From Phlebiopsis flavidoalba (taxonomy: Eukaryota > Basidiomycota > Agaricomycetes > Polyporales > Phanerochaetaceae): a stretch of 64,000 bases of DNA. The stretch covers positions 62,001-126,000 of the forward strand of contig JAOCPU010000013.1 in assembly GCA_035772785.1 (NCBI GenBank), written 5' to 3'. A model generated the notes under the pieces. It saw nothing but the letters and a program-made list of their open reading frames with translations. It searched no databases and had not been told where the DNA came from. Positions 1 through 13,275 of this stretch are shown here, in pieces (the first letter of the stretch is position 1; each line of letters starts with the position of its first letter). A program made the translations under genes and the position numbers.

Positions 1-38
1 TGGCGCATGGACCTCAGCACACCCAGCCACCGGAGCGT

Positions 39-958
39 GAGCACCCTGGTGGCGAGGTTCGTATCCTCGCCGAATCGGCGTTGTACACGGCAAAGTAAAA
101 AGAACGCTTAAGGCAGAAGAGGCCCCTCACACACGTTCTTCAAGCCACTACTATGGTAGCAGCTGGCACGCGGACGATGCTGCGTTCATTGGCTTCCTGG
201 CTCACTGGGGCAAGGCTTTTGATGTGGATCGGACTGCTCGTCCTGGTCGGAGGGCTGGTCAGGCTGGCACTGGCGCCCCATTCCCGCCAGAGGAAGTACA
301 CTCTCGGACGCAGTCAGTGGGTACGGACGTCATGATGCCACGCTGGAAGAGACGCAACCAGAAGGTGGTACCTGTCGACCTTGGTTGGGTTCGCCATTCC
401 GTCGTCCACAGCGAACAAACGCCGAATCCCCCGTCCTCTCCCATCTCGCCAACGTCTTCCGAAGAAGACGACGACGTCCATCTGCTTCCTCTTTCTCTCG
501 ACGTCTGCCACCAAGCCCAGCAACCTCCGAAGATATGTTTCTTCTCACCACCACCAAGTCACAGTGTCGCGAGCGAAGTACGGCGTGCCGCCGGTGGCGT
601 CATGTCCTGCACTTCTCAAGTGATCAAAGACCAGCCGAGTACCCCTCCACGGTGGCGCGCGCCGACCAAGGCGCATGATCGCGGGGTGCTGTTTCTTCCT
701 TTCCCTGCCTTCTTCAACGCCATCAAAACGCATACAGCTACCTGCCGACCGTGGCTCCCGCGAAGTTTCTCCCGCAGCACTATCCCGCGGAGCGACTCGC
801 GACCGCTGGAGGCGGAGTACCCTCCGATAGAGCCGCGCTATCGCGACGAGGACGACGAGGAGGGCGCGGGCGGCAACCGATTTCTTGTGATGGGGGCCGA
901 GTTACGACCACTCAGCGATCATCGACGGTGGTCGTCAGACGCGTCGACCATGTGCTAG
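39..958 (+). CDS. Unidentified partial reading frame, 3' end of a gene
   Basis: One frame stays open from just after a stop at 38-40 to a TAG at 956-958, about 306 codons, which is long for this window, so it is probably a real exon. I do not recognise the product. The early part reads as an ordinary folded segment (YYGSSWHADDAAFIGF and following). The middle is rich in Pro, Ser, Asp and Arg, with an acidic stretch at about 830-870 (DEDDEEGAGG). The tail ends WSSDASTMC. Another frame over 190-290 would give a hydrophobic helix (LLMWIGLLVLVGGLVRLAL), so a frameshift joining a membrane segment to this frame is possible. The gene probably starts left of the window. Confidence is low on function and moderate that it codes. 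Confidence 0.35.
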
Positions 959-3900
959 CCCGCCAAGGGCCCTGCTCGTCTTTGGGCATGCGGTGTCCTG
1001 AAGCTGGGGCGCTGCTATGGGCTGCCTGGCCGGGACGTAGCCCGACTATCTGTGATTATCTTTTGCTTGACTTGGTACGGACGGTTGTCGGGACGCGGAG
1101 AGGAGCTGCCGCGGGCGAGACAGGTATCTGCGGGTGCGGTTTCGACGAGACGAACTTGCACGGGCCGCACTGGGAAATTAGACCAACAGAACAGGAAAAA
1201 CAATCAATCGTAATACCCACGCCATCCACACAGACTCAACACACTTACATACTTTGTCAGCCCCCCCCCTCCTCCCCCACTGTTACATACCCAGCCGCGT
1301 GCCGCCTGGCCTGCGTGCGTTGAGTCGTGTCGGTCCAGTGCGCCGCGGTGGCTCCCACGCCATCCGCGACGCCACGGTGCCTGCTCCCACCCGCCGTGGC
1401 AGTGTCCTCACGTGCGCGGTAGTCTCGCACGTTCGCTCATTTGTATTTTGCATTTCGCTGTGTGCGAGCTGACTTGGGCTCACAGAACTTTTTTTCTCCC
1501 TTTTCCTGCCTGGTACAACTTGCCGTCGTCTTCTAAATTGATTTTATTATGTCGTAATCCGCACTAATCACCGCCACCCTCCGTTTACTCATCGCCCTCT
1601 ATTACACGTGCCCGTTGGCCTATGCTATGTGATCTACCTGAATTGCCATCCACATGTCACAAAGAAACGAAAAGAATTTAAATTCCAAAAAAAAAAAAAA
1701 CTCGTCCATCAGGTATCCTCCGCCGCGCGCGCGATGGTGGCATCTGACATCTTTTGATTTTTCGTGTCTCTTCTCTGTGTGCGGTGAAGTTGGATGGCAT
1801 CATGTCGACATGCAACCAACGCGATGTAGGCAGGGCCTTCCCCTGGTGGGTCCCAAGCGAGTGCCCGCGTCCTGTCGCATGATAGCAAAGGATGGCATCA
1901 TCCCGCCCATCCACCCAGGCGTGCGCGGCTGCCTGGTGTACTCGAACTCTGACTGGGGGCGCGCCACACGCGAGGACCCCGGACGGCAGCTGGCCTCTAT
2001 CAGCTCCCCAAGCCGTGATGTGCACTGATCGTTTTTGGAGCGCAAATGGCAGGGCCACGGGCCGAGGTTGTGTTGTGGGGTGGCGGCTTGGAGTACGAAT
2101 CGGGGCGGTAGGACATACGGAATCACGAGGATCGCTGGTGTCTTTACGAGGAACAAATCAGGGCCTTCATTTTGCAATAGCGTGCACAAAAGGGCGCGAG
2201 AGACGTATTCTGCCCCTTGACCCGCACCATTTCATATCGCTAGCGAAGCGCGGCGGGTGGTCAGCTGCAGTGGGCGCCGCGCAAGTGTATCAGAATGCGA
2301 AGGCGCGAGGGAGACACGGGTGACGGCGACGAACGTAATGCCGACGTAAGCTACAAATTTCGGCGCGAGAGGCTGTGGGAGGACCGAGGTGCCGCAGTGG
2401 GAGACTAGCAGTTGAGCGCTGCACGAGGGGGGTGGGCTCACACACAGGTCAGATCACGTGACAGTGTGCGCGTTAAGCTTCAACGGGCTTGCTGCGACGT
2501 CGCACGCTGGAGCCCTCGAAGGAAGTACATCTCCAAGAGCACGGTGCAGAGATCGTATGAATTTCCCGTGACTTGTCGCCACACGGGTATGTATATGTCC
2601 CTGACCCTGGGCGTAAACGGTGTCGTGCTTGCACCACTGACGCTCCTCCTGCGCACGTTGTGATAGCTAGTGATGAACACCGAGGACGCCGAGTGGACCC
2701 GCTCATAGAAGTTTTGCTCACGGGGCCCGTGCAGTTTTTCCACGGCACTCTAGTCACATGCGCAGTAGGTGACGCTTGTGGTGAAGCTAGAGGCAATTGG
2801 TCATGGGTTGAACCAGTCTTGCGGTGCAAGGATCCTCGCATGGCACTCGATTGCTAGTTTCCACGTTCTCAGAAACGCCCATTAATAACGAGTGCAGTGC
2901 TCACGAGGAGGAAAATGCGTGGAATGACTGCCTGCGTTCCATCCTGCGCGTGGAGTGTATAAGCCCCCTGCGGCCGGCACAGGAGTGTCAGGCCGCCAAC
3001 GGATAAGGCTGTAAAAAGAGTTGCATTTGACCATCAGTACACACGCCCTACTGGTTCAAGCGGACCTGCTCTGTAGAAGGAGTGATTGTCACCGTGTACG
3101 TTTCGTTCTGACTTTCCGGCTTTTTGTCTGATCTGTGAGTTTCGTATGCTTTATATTCATCTGAGTGGTGGGGGTAATATAGAGATGTACTAGACTGGGG
3201 AATACACCACTGGTAACCTCAATCACTCCATCATAAGTGACCCCATCTGAACGCTCCAGATTCTGTGGGATCAGTGTGCCGCGAACGCTGCCAATTCGGG
3301 ACATGGTCGTGTCTATAATAGGCATCCTACTCATATCATACATATAGAGTAGCAGGCATTTTGCGAGAAGCGTTGGTGTGAGAGCGGATAAAGGGTGACG
3401 TCGCTACAGGGAGTGCAGGTTCGACACCGTTACTAGGTACACAGAGACGGTACTAGTGGAAGGAGTCGATGTGTCGAAAGGGAATCCCACTGTGTGCAGA
3501 GGGTGCGTCCAGTAACTGCGGAGAGTCCGGGCAGGTTGGGAGCCGCCTCGTTGTAGCGTTTGTAGTAACCGTTTGGCGAGTCAGCCAATGGAAGACCTGT
3601 TATATAGGTCAGCACAGTAGTCTTGTTATCATGATGTTTCGTTCATCAATTACTACCACCAGTAAGAACGTGCCAAACGGGAATGTCACAGGTTCACAAT
3701 CTTGAAGCGCACAGTGCACGAGAAGTAGGGCCCCACGGGACCTCGTGCATTTATGTGGCGTCCCTATAAACGCTTTCTTTTATTTTGAGCGCTAAGTACT
3801 GAAGCATAAATGTCAATTTGCGATCATACACAAGGTGCTGAGGACTTTACGGAATACCGATCTGACAGATCGGGATAGTGTGATCGCTCGAGAAACAACC

Positions 3901-4012
3901 TGAAAGTGAAACAATACCTTCAGGTACACCGAAGCCCGAAAACAACGCCAGGGCATCCACACACAAGTCCCGACCCACAGCTGTGAATTGACAACTCGAG
4001 TAAATTATGCAA
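959..4012. other. Stretch without a recognisable gene
   Basis: Overlapping open frames of 110-145 codons occur on both strands between about 1654 and 2841, but none has a recognisable domain and both strands are open together, as expected by chance in GC-rich DNA. A run of 14 A lies at 1687-1700. The part from 3000 to 4000 is more AT-rich and reads as intergenic. No repeat or RNA gene was seen. Confidence 0.4.
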
Positions 4013-5290
4013 TTAATGTTCACAGCACCATAAATATGTGTATATTACGTAGCTCGCTAGGTCTGTCCTCCACCGTTTGATAACACAATCCTTCCTCTTG
4101 TTTACTTTTTTAACCACAATCTTCTTCATGCTCGACGCCAACACTCCCATCGCAACAGCGCTCATACACTGCATACGTGAGCGCAGGCCCAACGGTCCAA
4201 TACGACGTCACACGCTAGTCCACATACCATCAGCTGAAGACGCATATACGAACACACCAAGGAGTTTCATACGCACCAAGCAACGGCCCAATAGCCCGCC
4301 CAAGCTGCCCGCAGCGCAGACCTAAACTTGCCCAGCGCCTTCCCCTTCGCAAGCTCCGCAGCGCCTCCGCGCGCACCTTGCCCCGCCTCATCCACGCCCT
4401 CGTCTACATACACTTTTGCTTGCAGCGACGCCTGCGCCGTGAGCGCATTCACGACACGTCGCGCTCAGCTTGTACGAACGCCATGCCACGCCGCGGCCGA
4501 GCGCGTTAGCAGGCCCCACCGCCACAGGCGCCCTTGGCGAGCGGCACTACCGAGCGCGAGGAGCACAAGGCCGAGGGCGCACGCGTCTGGACAACGGCCC
4601 CGTCGTGCCATTTGCGCCTGCGCCCCCTGGTGCGCGGGTCGAGCGCGCGGCGGGACGTAGCGCCCTGGAGCAGCGCGGAGAGGATGCCGATCGAGCCGTA
4701 TGAGGGCGGTCCGTTCTGGGTGTTTGGTCCAGTCGAAGACTGTTGGTGCCATGAGCATACAAGTAAGACGTGGGCGGGAGGAGAAGACCGTACGATCTCA
4801 AGAAGGTGAGGAACGTGAGCGTGAACTCGACACCGGAGAACACGCCGATGAAGAGGAAGTGCAGCTGGCGAAGTGCACCGAGCAACGCTGAGCCGCTCGC
4901 CGACGCTCGCACCCGTCGCAGGCCGCCTTTTCCGGTCAACGTTTTCTCGTGCGACGACGCGTTTCCGTTCGCCTTCTTCGTTCTTTCTTCCTTCGGATTT
5001 TGCCTTGTGCACGTCCAGTTCCCAGGTTTGCACGTGGCCATTAGGGGGTAGGGGCGGGTGCAACGGCGCGGCGCCGCCCGCGTGTCCTGGTCTCGGGGAG
5101 CGCAACGATGAGGAAGACCGTCTCGAGCAGCAGGAGCAGCGAGCTTGATGAGCGCAGAGGCGTCGCGTACCGTTCAACGCAGTGGGAGCAAAGCGTCGTC
5201 CGGGAGCGGCTGTAGGAGGCAAACCCTTATGCTCCGATCGGCGGGGCCCGGATGCAGAAACCAGATGGCGAAGGCGATGTCACGTCACGT
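4013..5290 (-). CDS. MFS transporter, C-terminal half only
   Basis: On the minus strand several frames combine into the C-terminal half of a major facilitator superfamily transporter. In protein order one sees a hydrophobic Leu-rich segment ending LPETRTR (about 5080-5150), a charged cytoplasmic loop (about 4880-5030), ALRQLHFLFIGVFSGVEFTL (about 4810-4880), a segment around SIGILSALLQG (about 4660-4700), GKALGKFRSA (about 4330-4360), the element YWTVGPALTYA after an intron (about 4170-4210) and a basic tail MKKIVVKKVNKRK ending at the TAA at 4013-4015. LPETR closing TM6 and FRS..QLGRAIGP are family hallmarks. No N-terminal half could be found upstream to 6.1 kb, so the gene is truncated, rearranged or too error-laden. 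The substrate is unknown. Frames change at least four times. Confidence 0.65.
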
Positions 5291-8200
5291 GTGCGATGGC
5301 GACTTCGAGCGGTTGGCGGGGGTTGTGATGTCGGACAAAGGATGGCGCTGCGAAGGATCTGATTAGTCGAGGAAGAGAAGATGCGGGGTATATGCGCACA
5401 TGCGCAAGTACGTTGTACGAATTTTTTTTTGCCTTCTGAGAGACCACCAATGACGCGCGAGAGTCAAGTAGTGACGCGAAGGAAGTCGATTGTATTCCAG
5501 CTGTGGAGATAGTGAGTATTTCTGTGAACGATATGGAATTTATTATAAAATGGCGTACCAAGTGCTGAGAGTATATTTCCAATCATTGTGATTAAGAGGA
5601 TTGCCGTTTGCGGCCATACTTGTCACTCAATGCGCCAATATGTGGCGAGTATGGAACACTGCACTTTTTTCAGAATAGACGGAGTATCGCGATGTTAATG
5701 AAGCGTCACCACCCATTGCGACTATGCCCTATACCGTCCCCTTCTAAGTTAGTTTGTCTTCAAAGCTAGCAATGCAAGGTAACCGAACGATGAAGATGGA
5801 GCCCATTAGCCCACCTGCACAGAAACTTTACTTCAATTTACGCTCCACGACCCAAGCAGCTTATAGCACGCACGCAAGCAACACTACCATCCCCCATTTC
5901 TTTGGGTTACCACCAGGCGTATAGAAGAACCTCGTATCGTTCGAGACCACCGCGAGGGTGCGCGAGAGGGCGACGAGCGATGTAGACGAGGAACTCCACG
6001 CATCCGGGTCGCCCGACTCGCGCTGCGAGGTCCGCTTAGCCACGGACCCGTCGCGATCACGTCATAGCAAGCTGCGACACACCTTTGTGGTACCATTCGA
6101 TTATACGCGGGAATAATGGGAGGGGGATTGTGAATGCTAGGACGGATCTCAGGTCGGGGGAAGTTATGAGATCACGGGGAGCACGCACCGAAGAGATCAT
6201 TAGCACCAGCGAGAGGAAAACAATGCCGTTTCGACACTAAATCCGGCCCATGGTGCGCAGGCTCGCTGCTTCACAATCTACCGTGCAAAGTCAAGAAAAG
6301 AGACCGATGTGGCGGGAGCCAAGAAGTATAGAGGGTGCGTGCGTTCGGTCGTGCGTCTGTTCGGAGGGGCGAGGAGAGTCTAGAGGTTCACGCGAGGAGA
6401 CGCCGCCAATATCCAAAATGCTGCTGCTGCTGTTGATGCACATATGCACACGTCGCGGTCAAACGATCCCGGTGGTGGCTCGCCGCTGTGCGCGTCGCGA
6501 GGGCTTATAACCCATGGGCGGCTGTGAACGTAGTGGATAGACGAGTGCGGTGGACGTCGGGTCTCACGTTTTCCGGACCCGCCGCGCTGGGGCGCTCGGT
6601 TTTCGGTTGCCGATCTCACACGATGCTCGTACATGGCGCGCGGGCGTACGTGGCGAAGCGGGCTAGCTCGGGTGCGCGGTGTACGTACCTCGGACTGAGT
6701 AGGTCGTTCGCACGCGAGGAGGGCGCGGATCCTATGAACACAAGTCGCGTTTTACATCCGTCTCACATGGCTCTGGACCATGTACCGTGTCGCTTGTATC
6801 ATTGATTCAAAGCGCGTTTCCCATGCAGCCTCATACAGACTTGCCCAAGGGGACTGGATAGCTTCTTTTAGCGAGGAGGAACTCCAAATACCCACGCTAC
6901 GTGTCCAGTGTAACTCTCCAATGAGAGCCATGGGATCGTGTCAAAATTCGAAGATGCCGGATAGGCGGATTGACAAGCAGTTGATGCAGTCAAGGTCAGT
7001 AAAACAGCCCCGTCTGTATGTTTGAGACAGTTACCCAGCGTCGTCTGGCATTGATTCGGATGGCCCCTAGATGCAAAGCCGACACGGTTCCCGAAAACTC
7101 AAACCCGAAATACGGCATCAAGCCGACCAGACCCCAGAATTCCTTGATCAGCACTGGAAGCACGCTCCGCAAACAATGTACGTTGCGGGCAACCGTGTCG
7201 GCGCAACGCGGGGGGGGGGGGGGGGGTATGGCAGGCTACATTGGCCAAACTCATGTCAGAAACGAGAAGACAGGAATATAAAATGCAGCCACTCACGAAG
7301 ATCGATGCGTCTACGATACGCAGTCCCTTGATACACTTTACACCAGCAAGTCTGGATCTCACCACACCATGTTTTTTCGCTCCTTTAGGTGACATGCGTG
7401 CTCGCTGATGACCTGTCGCGGTTGCCATATGGCGGGCTGGTAATAGACTCGCGAGCCGCGGTCGCATAATCTCATCGTCGGTCAACGCGGCACCCATGGT
7501 GCCCCCGAAAGGACTGATAATTAAATCCTTCCAAGGCGCCGAGGCAGCAAACTGTCGTGCCTCCTTTGACAGCTTTCGACCATGGAGAACTGGTCAAAGA
7601 GCGTAGTGAAGAACTGAGGGTTTATGAGCGGGTGAGTGAATGGGGATTTGACACGACGCCAGCGTAATGGATTGCCAACTAAATGAGATGTGGTCAGCTA
7701 TAAAAGACGTGGGTGGAAAAATCCGGTCACCAGAGGTAGGTGTTACTTTTACTACAGCGCTGTACATGGTCACGAAATGCCCAGTCGAGACGGGCCGCAG
7801 GGCGACATCGCTGTCGGCGAACCCGGGCTATGATCACGGAGAATAGTCAGCGGTTCTTACACACTCCGGGAACGATGAAGGGTAACACACATTGAATATG
7901 AGCTCATATCAATGCCCTGCTCCAGGCCCTGGATGCGTTTCTCAGGCCTTGTCAGCACAACGGAACGAGCCAAGTAACGCCTGCACGATAAAATGTACCT
8001 GCAGACGGATCATACGGCCACCAAAAAACGAAAGGCCGAGAGCATTTGCAGGAAGAACGAATGAATCCAAGGCCGGCCGACGGTGGGTCGACAAACGGGC
8101 AGTCTTTGTGTTCGTCCATTGCTGCAGGCCTGCATTTGAACATCCGTCTGGTTCCGCGACAAATCGTCCGTGGTAGCATTCGATTCGCGTTGATTACAGG

Positions 8201-8650
8201 TAGTAGTTAGTCAAGATGGGCTGGTCTTGCGACGGTGTTTACCCCGACGTCACCTGGGATAACCCACTTTCGGGATCTGGGGCCAACCGGGGTTCCGTAA
8301 AAACGGGATTTCGTGCATAATGAGCCAGTCCGACTCGGTCGAGGTCTATACCTTGTTTCCGATGCCAGAAAGCATGAGAATCTGCGGTGGTGCCTATCGC
8401 GCCTGCGGACAGCGATTGAACCTCGTTTTTTCTCGCCGTTTACAGTCGAACGCTTTTTGCCTCATCATTAGCAGATCAATAATACACCCACGACGAGTGG
8501 GAGAAGCAATTACGTTTCTCGCGGGGAGAAAACTCTACTTTCATAAAGGCCGGCGGTTCCTCCGGCACGCATGAGACGTCTCGATGAGCCTTGTAACAGT
8601 GTTTCTCGATTGGAGGACATTTGCAGGTTCACGTGTTTTTTTCATGCGGT
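5291..8650. other. Gene-poor stretch with a 17-G homopolymer
   Basis: Only short open frames without recognisable domains are present. This is where the N-terminal half of the MFS transporter would be expected, but no TM1-TM6 signature is readable. A minus-strand frame at 5861-6096 ends in a short hydrophobic tail (GMVVLLACVL) but is not diagnostic. A run of 17 G spans 7210-7226. No terminal repeats or transposase motifs were seen. Confidence 0.4.
7210..7226. repeat. Poly-G homopolymer
   Basis: Seventeen consecutive G. Comparable runs elsewhere are 12 C at 9148-9159 and 17 C at 49898-49914. Such runs are unreliable in long-read data and mark likely length errors. Confidence 0.95.
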
Positions 8651-10475
8651 TCAGAGCGGCTGCAGGTATCGCCACTTAGAGGATAACTGCTGCTCGTTGG
8701 CCGTATACCAACGGTAGAAGGCGAGTAGGTGATCTAGTATGGAGTCTGGATCGGAGGCGTTGCGACAAACTTGAAGTTTGGAGAGTAAGTGCAGTTTTAG
8801 TGACAGTCTCTGTGTGGGTTCTGGTTTACGAATGTGACAGAACTTCCCCCTGGAATCTGTTTTGACATGTGATGCCACATATAGGCAATATGTGTCTCCC
8901 GGACCATGCCTGAGGGTCGACTGCGAAGGAACAAACTGGTTCGAGTATTTGGTGCTATCGACAATCCGGCTGTCTATCAAGATAGGGAACCACGGGCAGG
9001 CGTGACCTCAATGGGGCCATCCACCGTGAGCTGCTGGGATAAGCTACCTACCAGTGGTGTTGTGATGGGTCTGTGGGGGCAACTATGCTGGAGGTCTAAT
9101 GCTGCGTAAGCGCACCGGAACTAAACAATGGTGTGTGTTTTATATCACCCCCCCCCCCCTGGCAGATATAAAACTCGATTCGACATTCTCCCATGACACC
9201 ATCCTCACTATCACCACGGTGAGCCAAGCCATCGGTTGTCAATCTCGTCGTTTGATCACTTGTGTATATACAGTCATAAAGTCTGCATAGTCTAAATTCG
9301 CAAAGAAAGTTTCTACGGCAGAATCACAAAGACTCACTGAGAGAGCTACTGCCTCCGAGAACCCGCCCCTGGGATATGATAGCAACCCGTCCATTCAAAG
9401 CAGGCTGCAGGGGTCGAGTCTGGTAGTTCAGGAGACAGTCGAGTTCAGGGAAGTTACTTGGGGACAGGAACGTCCGGCGCAGAACCGAAACGATGCCTTC
9501 GTTGCTGAGCGTGGGAAGAACCATTAGTATCCTGAGGCAGTAGCCGAATAAGCATAACGTGCGAACTTTATTCCAGCTTCGATGACCCATGTACGGAGCA
9601 CATTTGGATCTCTAGTGTAGTCTTGTTGCCAACGACACGTTGACCCGCAGATACTAGGTACAGTTTGTGTCGTTGAGACGCGCCGCTATCCCCCCCCCCT
9701 GAAAGACTCGTTGTGTACGCACCCCGCCGATGCATGACAACAAGTCAACAATTGTGTCTGTTTGGTAGCTGCTTGACATCTGTGTAGAAGCGTAGCCAGT
9801 GACCAGGTCCCGGCAGCCCACAGAGAGACCTAAGAAGCAACGGCGATGGCAAGTAGCGGTACCACAATTATGCTACGCGGTGCATGGGTCGGGCGATAGG
9901 ATCCATAGGGGAGTGGTTCGTTTTTTCGTACACAAAGCACCTGTCACTTGAGCATGCATGTGTTGAAGATACCTATTGGGTAGCAATTGCCACACATATG
10001 GACCCAAATTGAGATGGAAAAAACTTCTTCTAAGTCGTAACCTACATCCCGCCTGGACGCTCCAGCTACCCGCCATGGGAATCATGGTACCTGGTAAAGA
10101 TTTGTAAGAAAAATTAACGCCATTTGTTAAAAGATTTAACGTAAATATAAAGGAGCATTAGACAGCGCAACGATATTTCAGCGAAGCGACAATCTCGCCA
10201 GCTTTCCCTAGGGCCAACAAACTCAATTCCGTGCGCAGTTTACTCGCCACCATTTGAAGGTTTCTGCTGGCTGCCCTATTTCAAGGAGCGCCGCTATACA
10301 CAGCACCTCCTCTGTGCGTGTGTAGAAATCTCGAGATAGGATTTTCCCCAGCCATCGTACGTGAGGAGCGAACTTGCTGAGATCCAAGGCCCGAGCACAT
10401 TGTGCTTGACGTTTCAGCTCGAATTCGAGGCTCTTTCCCCCTGTTATCGCGTTCATCGGTTGTTGATGCGACATG
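8651..10475 (-). other. Coding-like fragments, possibly an F-box/LRR-type protein
   Basis: Three minus-strand open frames (10223-10474, 9324-9590 and 8651-8980) have composition and periodic Leu patterns unlike their shadows, for example ALDLSKFAPHVRWLG, then FPELDCLLNY, then SLKLHLLSKLQVC followed by DPDSILDHLLAFYRWY before a stop at 8651-8653. The spacing and Leu-rich phrases resemble the leucine-rich part of basidiomycete F-box proteins, but no F-box is visible and no domain is certain. Frames would have to be joined through introns or indels. It could be a decayed gene or chance. The name is inference from pattern only. Confidence 0.22.
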
Positions 10476-11224
10476 CATTCGTCAGCTGTTTTGATATTAT
10501 TGCACTATTCAGAAGGAACGTACTGACAGCCAGGATATGTGGCAAATGTACACACCGAAGACACGGTATTTTCACAGCTCCAAAGACCATGTGTGTGTTG
10601 CAAGGGAGAGTTGTCTTCTGGGAAATGGACTCTTCCTGTGAAGCTTCACGCTCCATCCACGAGGTGGTAGCTGGGCACTTTGGGGGGCCGACACGGCAAA
10701 GTAGTTACCAGTGCTTCCTTCCAAACACAGCTACATGATGTTGTAGTGACAGAGAGTCTCAGACAAGCAAACAAGCTATTTCCCCTTCCGGGCCTGTGCG
10801 GGCTAATCCTTGCCTAATATGGGATGGATTAATCGCGCTCTCGGTCACGCCACAATAATTGTATATGTGTTTTCTTTCGTTACGAGCACGCGTGACGACT
10901 TTAGACCGGTCTCGGCAGAGATGTTGGCATATGGCCCCAAGTATCTCATTGGAAGATAGTGGGTCTGCCTACGCGTCTCGGCAAAAACTGGCATTACTGG
11001 CGAATTCGTACATCTCGCCCAACGTGAACATGCGACATCCAGGAATATGCGGTCTGACTGGAGACGTAATATAGATTTCATTGGTCTTTTCGTGTCCGAG
11101 GTGACACTTTTGATGTCAGCCTCGAAAAACCTATCGCATCACGGCGAAACTGACGACTACGCGACTGGTGGTACAACTATGCTATCTCTTATAAGCTACC
11201 CGCGAAATGCATACGATGAATGCG

Positions 11225-13275
11225 TCATGAGACTAGGGGTATGATCATGCAATAAAAAAAAAAAGTGACGCAGAACCGTGCATATAGCATCTGGAGGCCC
11301 TGCTTTGGAATCTCCGAGAGGGTAAAAGCAACGCAAGATTGCAGAGACTGGAGCATGCGACGGCAAGCCAAGGAGGCACTCGGATCGGTCATTGTGGTAG
11401 CAAGACTCAACCACATCTCAAGTATTGGCCGCAGCTCGTTTCCAAGGGCACGGAAGCAGCCCCGCAGCATCAAAGTCATAGGGTTTGGACACATTGCATG
11501 ATGCGCTCGCGTAGCTGCCTGATTTTTCGGTACGAGGGGGGACGAGTGATGCTGGCCCGGTAACAATCTGACAAGTTGATCTGCGTAAGAGTAATGCAGC
11601 GGAAATTGGAGCATGAGTATCTGCAAGTACATGCCAGACCGACCATCCCTAGCGCAATACACGTCGCTGGCTTTCCTGTGTTGAATAGCACCCGTCTTGA
11701 GCCTCTGCAACGTGTATTTCCGGCCGCCTTTATACCTCATGGCGCCGGTTCCCTGCACAGCGTTTTGCAGTAGCAGTTGTAGGAAATCAAACGAAGTTAC
11801 GGAGGCGCTAACAATCTGTGATTTTAGCATGGCCTTCATCGTCAATCCGGATGGTTTCCCGCTGGTTAGATAGTGGTCCCTGACAAGTGCAGGTTTACTA
11901 CAAGAGCTGGGACGGTCGAATGTAACGTACAGGATGGCAATCGCACCGTGGACAATGCCCTCAGCGTTGATGTATGCAAGGACCGCGAGCTTACCTCAGC
12001 AGCCTGCAACAGTTCATTCAGATTGAAGTCGTAAATTCGCATTTGATCGCTCACCCATCACCGTCACGATCGTCCATGCACACTTGACAGGGTTCCGGCG
12101 ATTGACCAGTGTATTTGGGAAACGTTACCGTAACGCATCCTATGGCAAGACTAGAGCCACTATGGACTGACGATCGTGTTGAGATACCGGGACAATCGAC
12201 CAAATAAACACCCGACTAGGCCGGACAAATGTTCGGGTGGTTGAGGTATGCAATGAGGGCCCAATCGTCTCTTCATCACCACGGACTAGAACGCCAAGGT
12301 AAGATCATATCGCTCGGCTGGATGTATCTTGATGTACTCTTTTGCCCCTGTTCATAATGTACAACATCTTTGAGATCCGTCTCCGAAGTGAAAGAGTTTA
12401 AGGTTTTGAATGCCACGCAATCATGGGAGCACGTGTCGCGGGGAAATCTCCACCGCTTTCGGTGGACAAATGCGTAGCTGCCATATGCGCATTGACTGTC
12501 GGGCTCTCCATAAAATTGGGTACTTCTCCAGAAAACAGCTCAGGGGAAGCTGTCGGGAGAACTCCGCAAGTCTTACAGCAAGGCACGCAAGTACCTTCCT
12601 GCGGAGACAAGGACCATCGGGCAAAGTCTTCAAACGCGCCACAAGGACGAAAATCACGCAGAACCTTGATAGTCGTGAACGTGAGAATCACTGTGTTTGT
12701 GTGCGGGGTACATACCCATAGGAAAAAACTCAGTAATCTGACGGCAGAGGTAACCCCGTTAACACGAGTGTGTCAGTCTTGCAGAACCCGGAGAGCGACA
12801 AACCGTTCCAGAGCTTCGACAAGCGCAGTTTCGTCGTATCTTTTAGAGCAATGTGAAGCGGGGTGATCTTTCGAGGCGGGTGCTTCGCATAGTACAGCAT
12901 AGTCTGCACGAGTACGATTGAGCAATCTGATGATTCGATTTCGACGAATGCCATGTAACTCGCGTATGGTCTTCTGAAGAGAGTGAGCGTGTGTGTGTCG
13001 CCAAAGATCTAGGGGATGATAGAAGTATTGTTGACGGGGAGGTCCTGCACCATGTTGACGAGTGGATGACCTAGTGTCATTTGAACGAGGATCTTCAGGG
13101 CAATACTGCGGAACGCAACTAATTTCCAGGGGGTGGTGACAGGGGTCCAACGCGTGCAAGGAACGCTCGATGCATGACGTTGTATGCTGACAGAGACTCA
13201 ATCGTAAGTTAACGTATGGTGAACAGCGACCAAGATCGCACGTAAAATACGCGGCTCCTGAGGTTTCCAGCATGT
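11225..13275 (-). other. Coding-like fragments, unidentified (LRR-like phrases)
   Basis: The minus strand carries a 206-codon frame (11225-11845), a 62-codon frame (11866-12054), two overlapping frames at 12398-12691, and overlapping frames at 12730-12954 and 12773-13273. The last two complement each other: one contributes RKITPLHIALKD and the other DETALVEALERFVALRVLQD across about 12780-12870, as if one protein were split by an indel. The phrase is compatible with a leucine-rich repeat or F-box protein. The 206-codon frame (with LQLLLQNAVQGTG and LRGCFRALGNELRPILEMWL) was not recognised. I infer one or two poorly preserved genes, function unknown. Confidence 0.25.

Noticed and set aside
1654..2841. 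Open frames of over 110 codons on both strands
   Set aside because: Mutually overlapping, no domain signature, composition typical of chance frames in GC-rich DNA.
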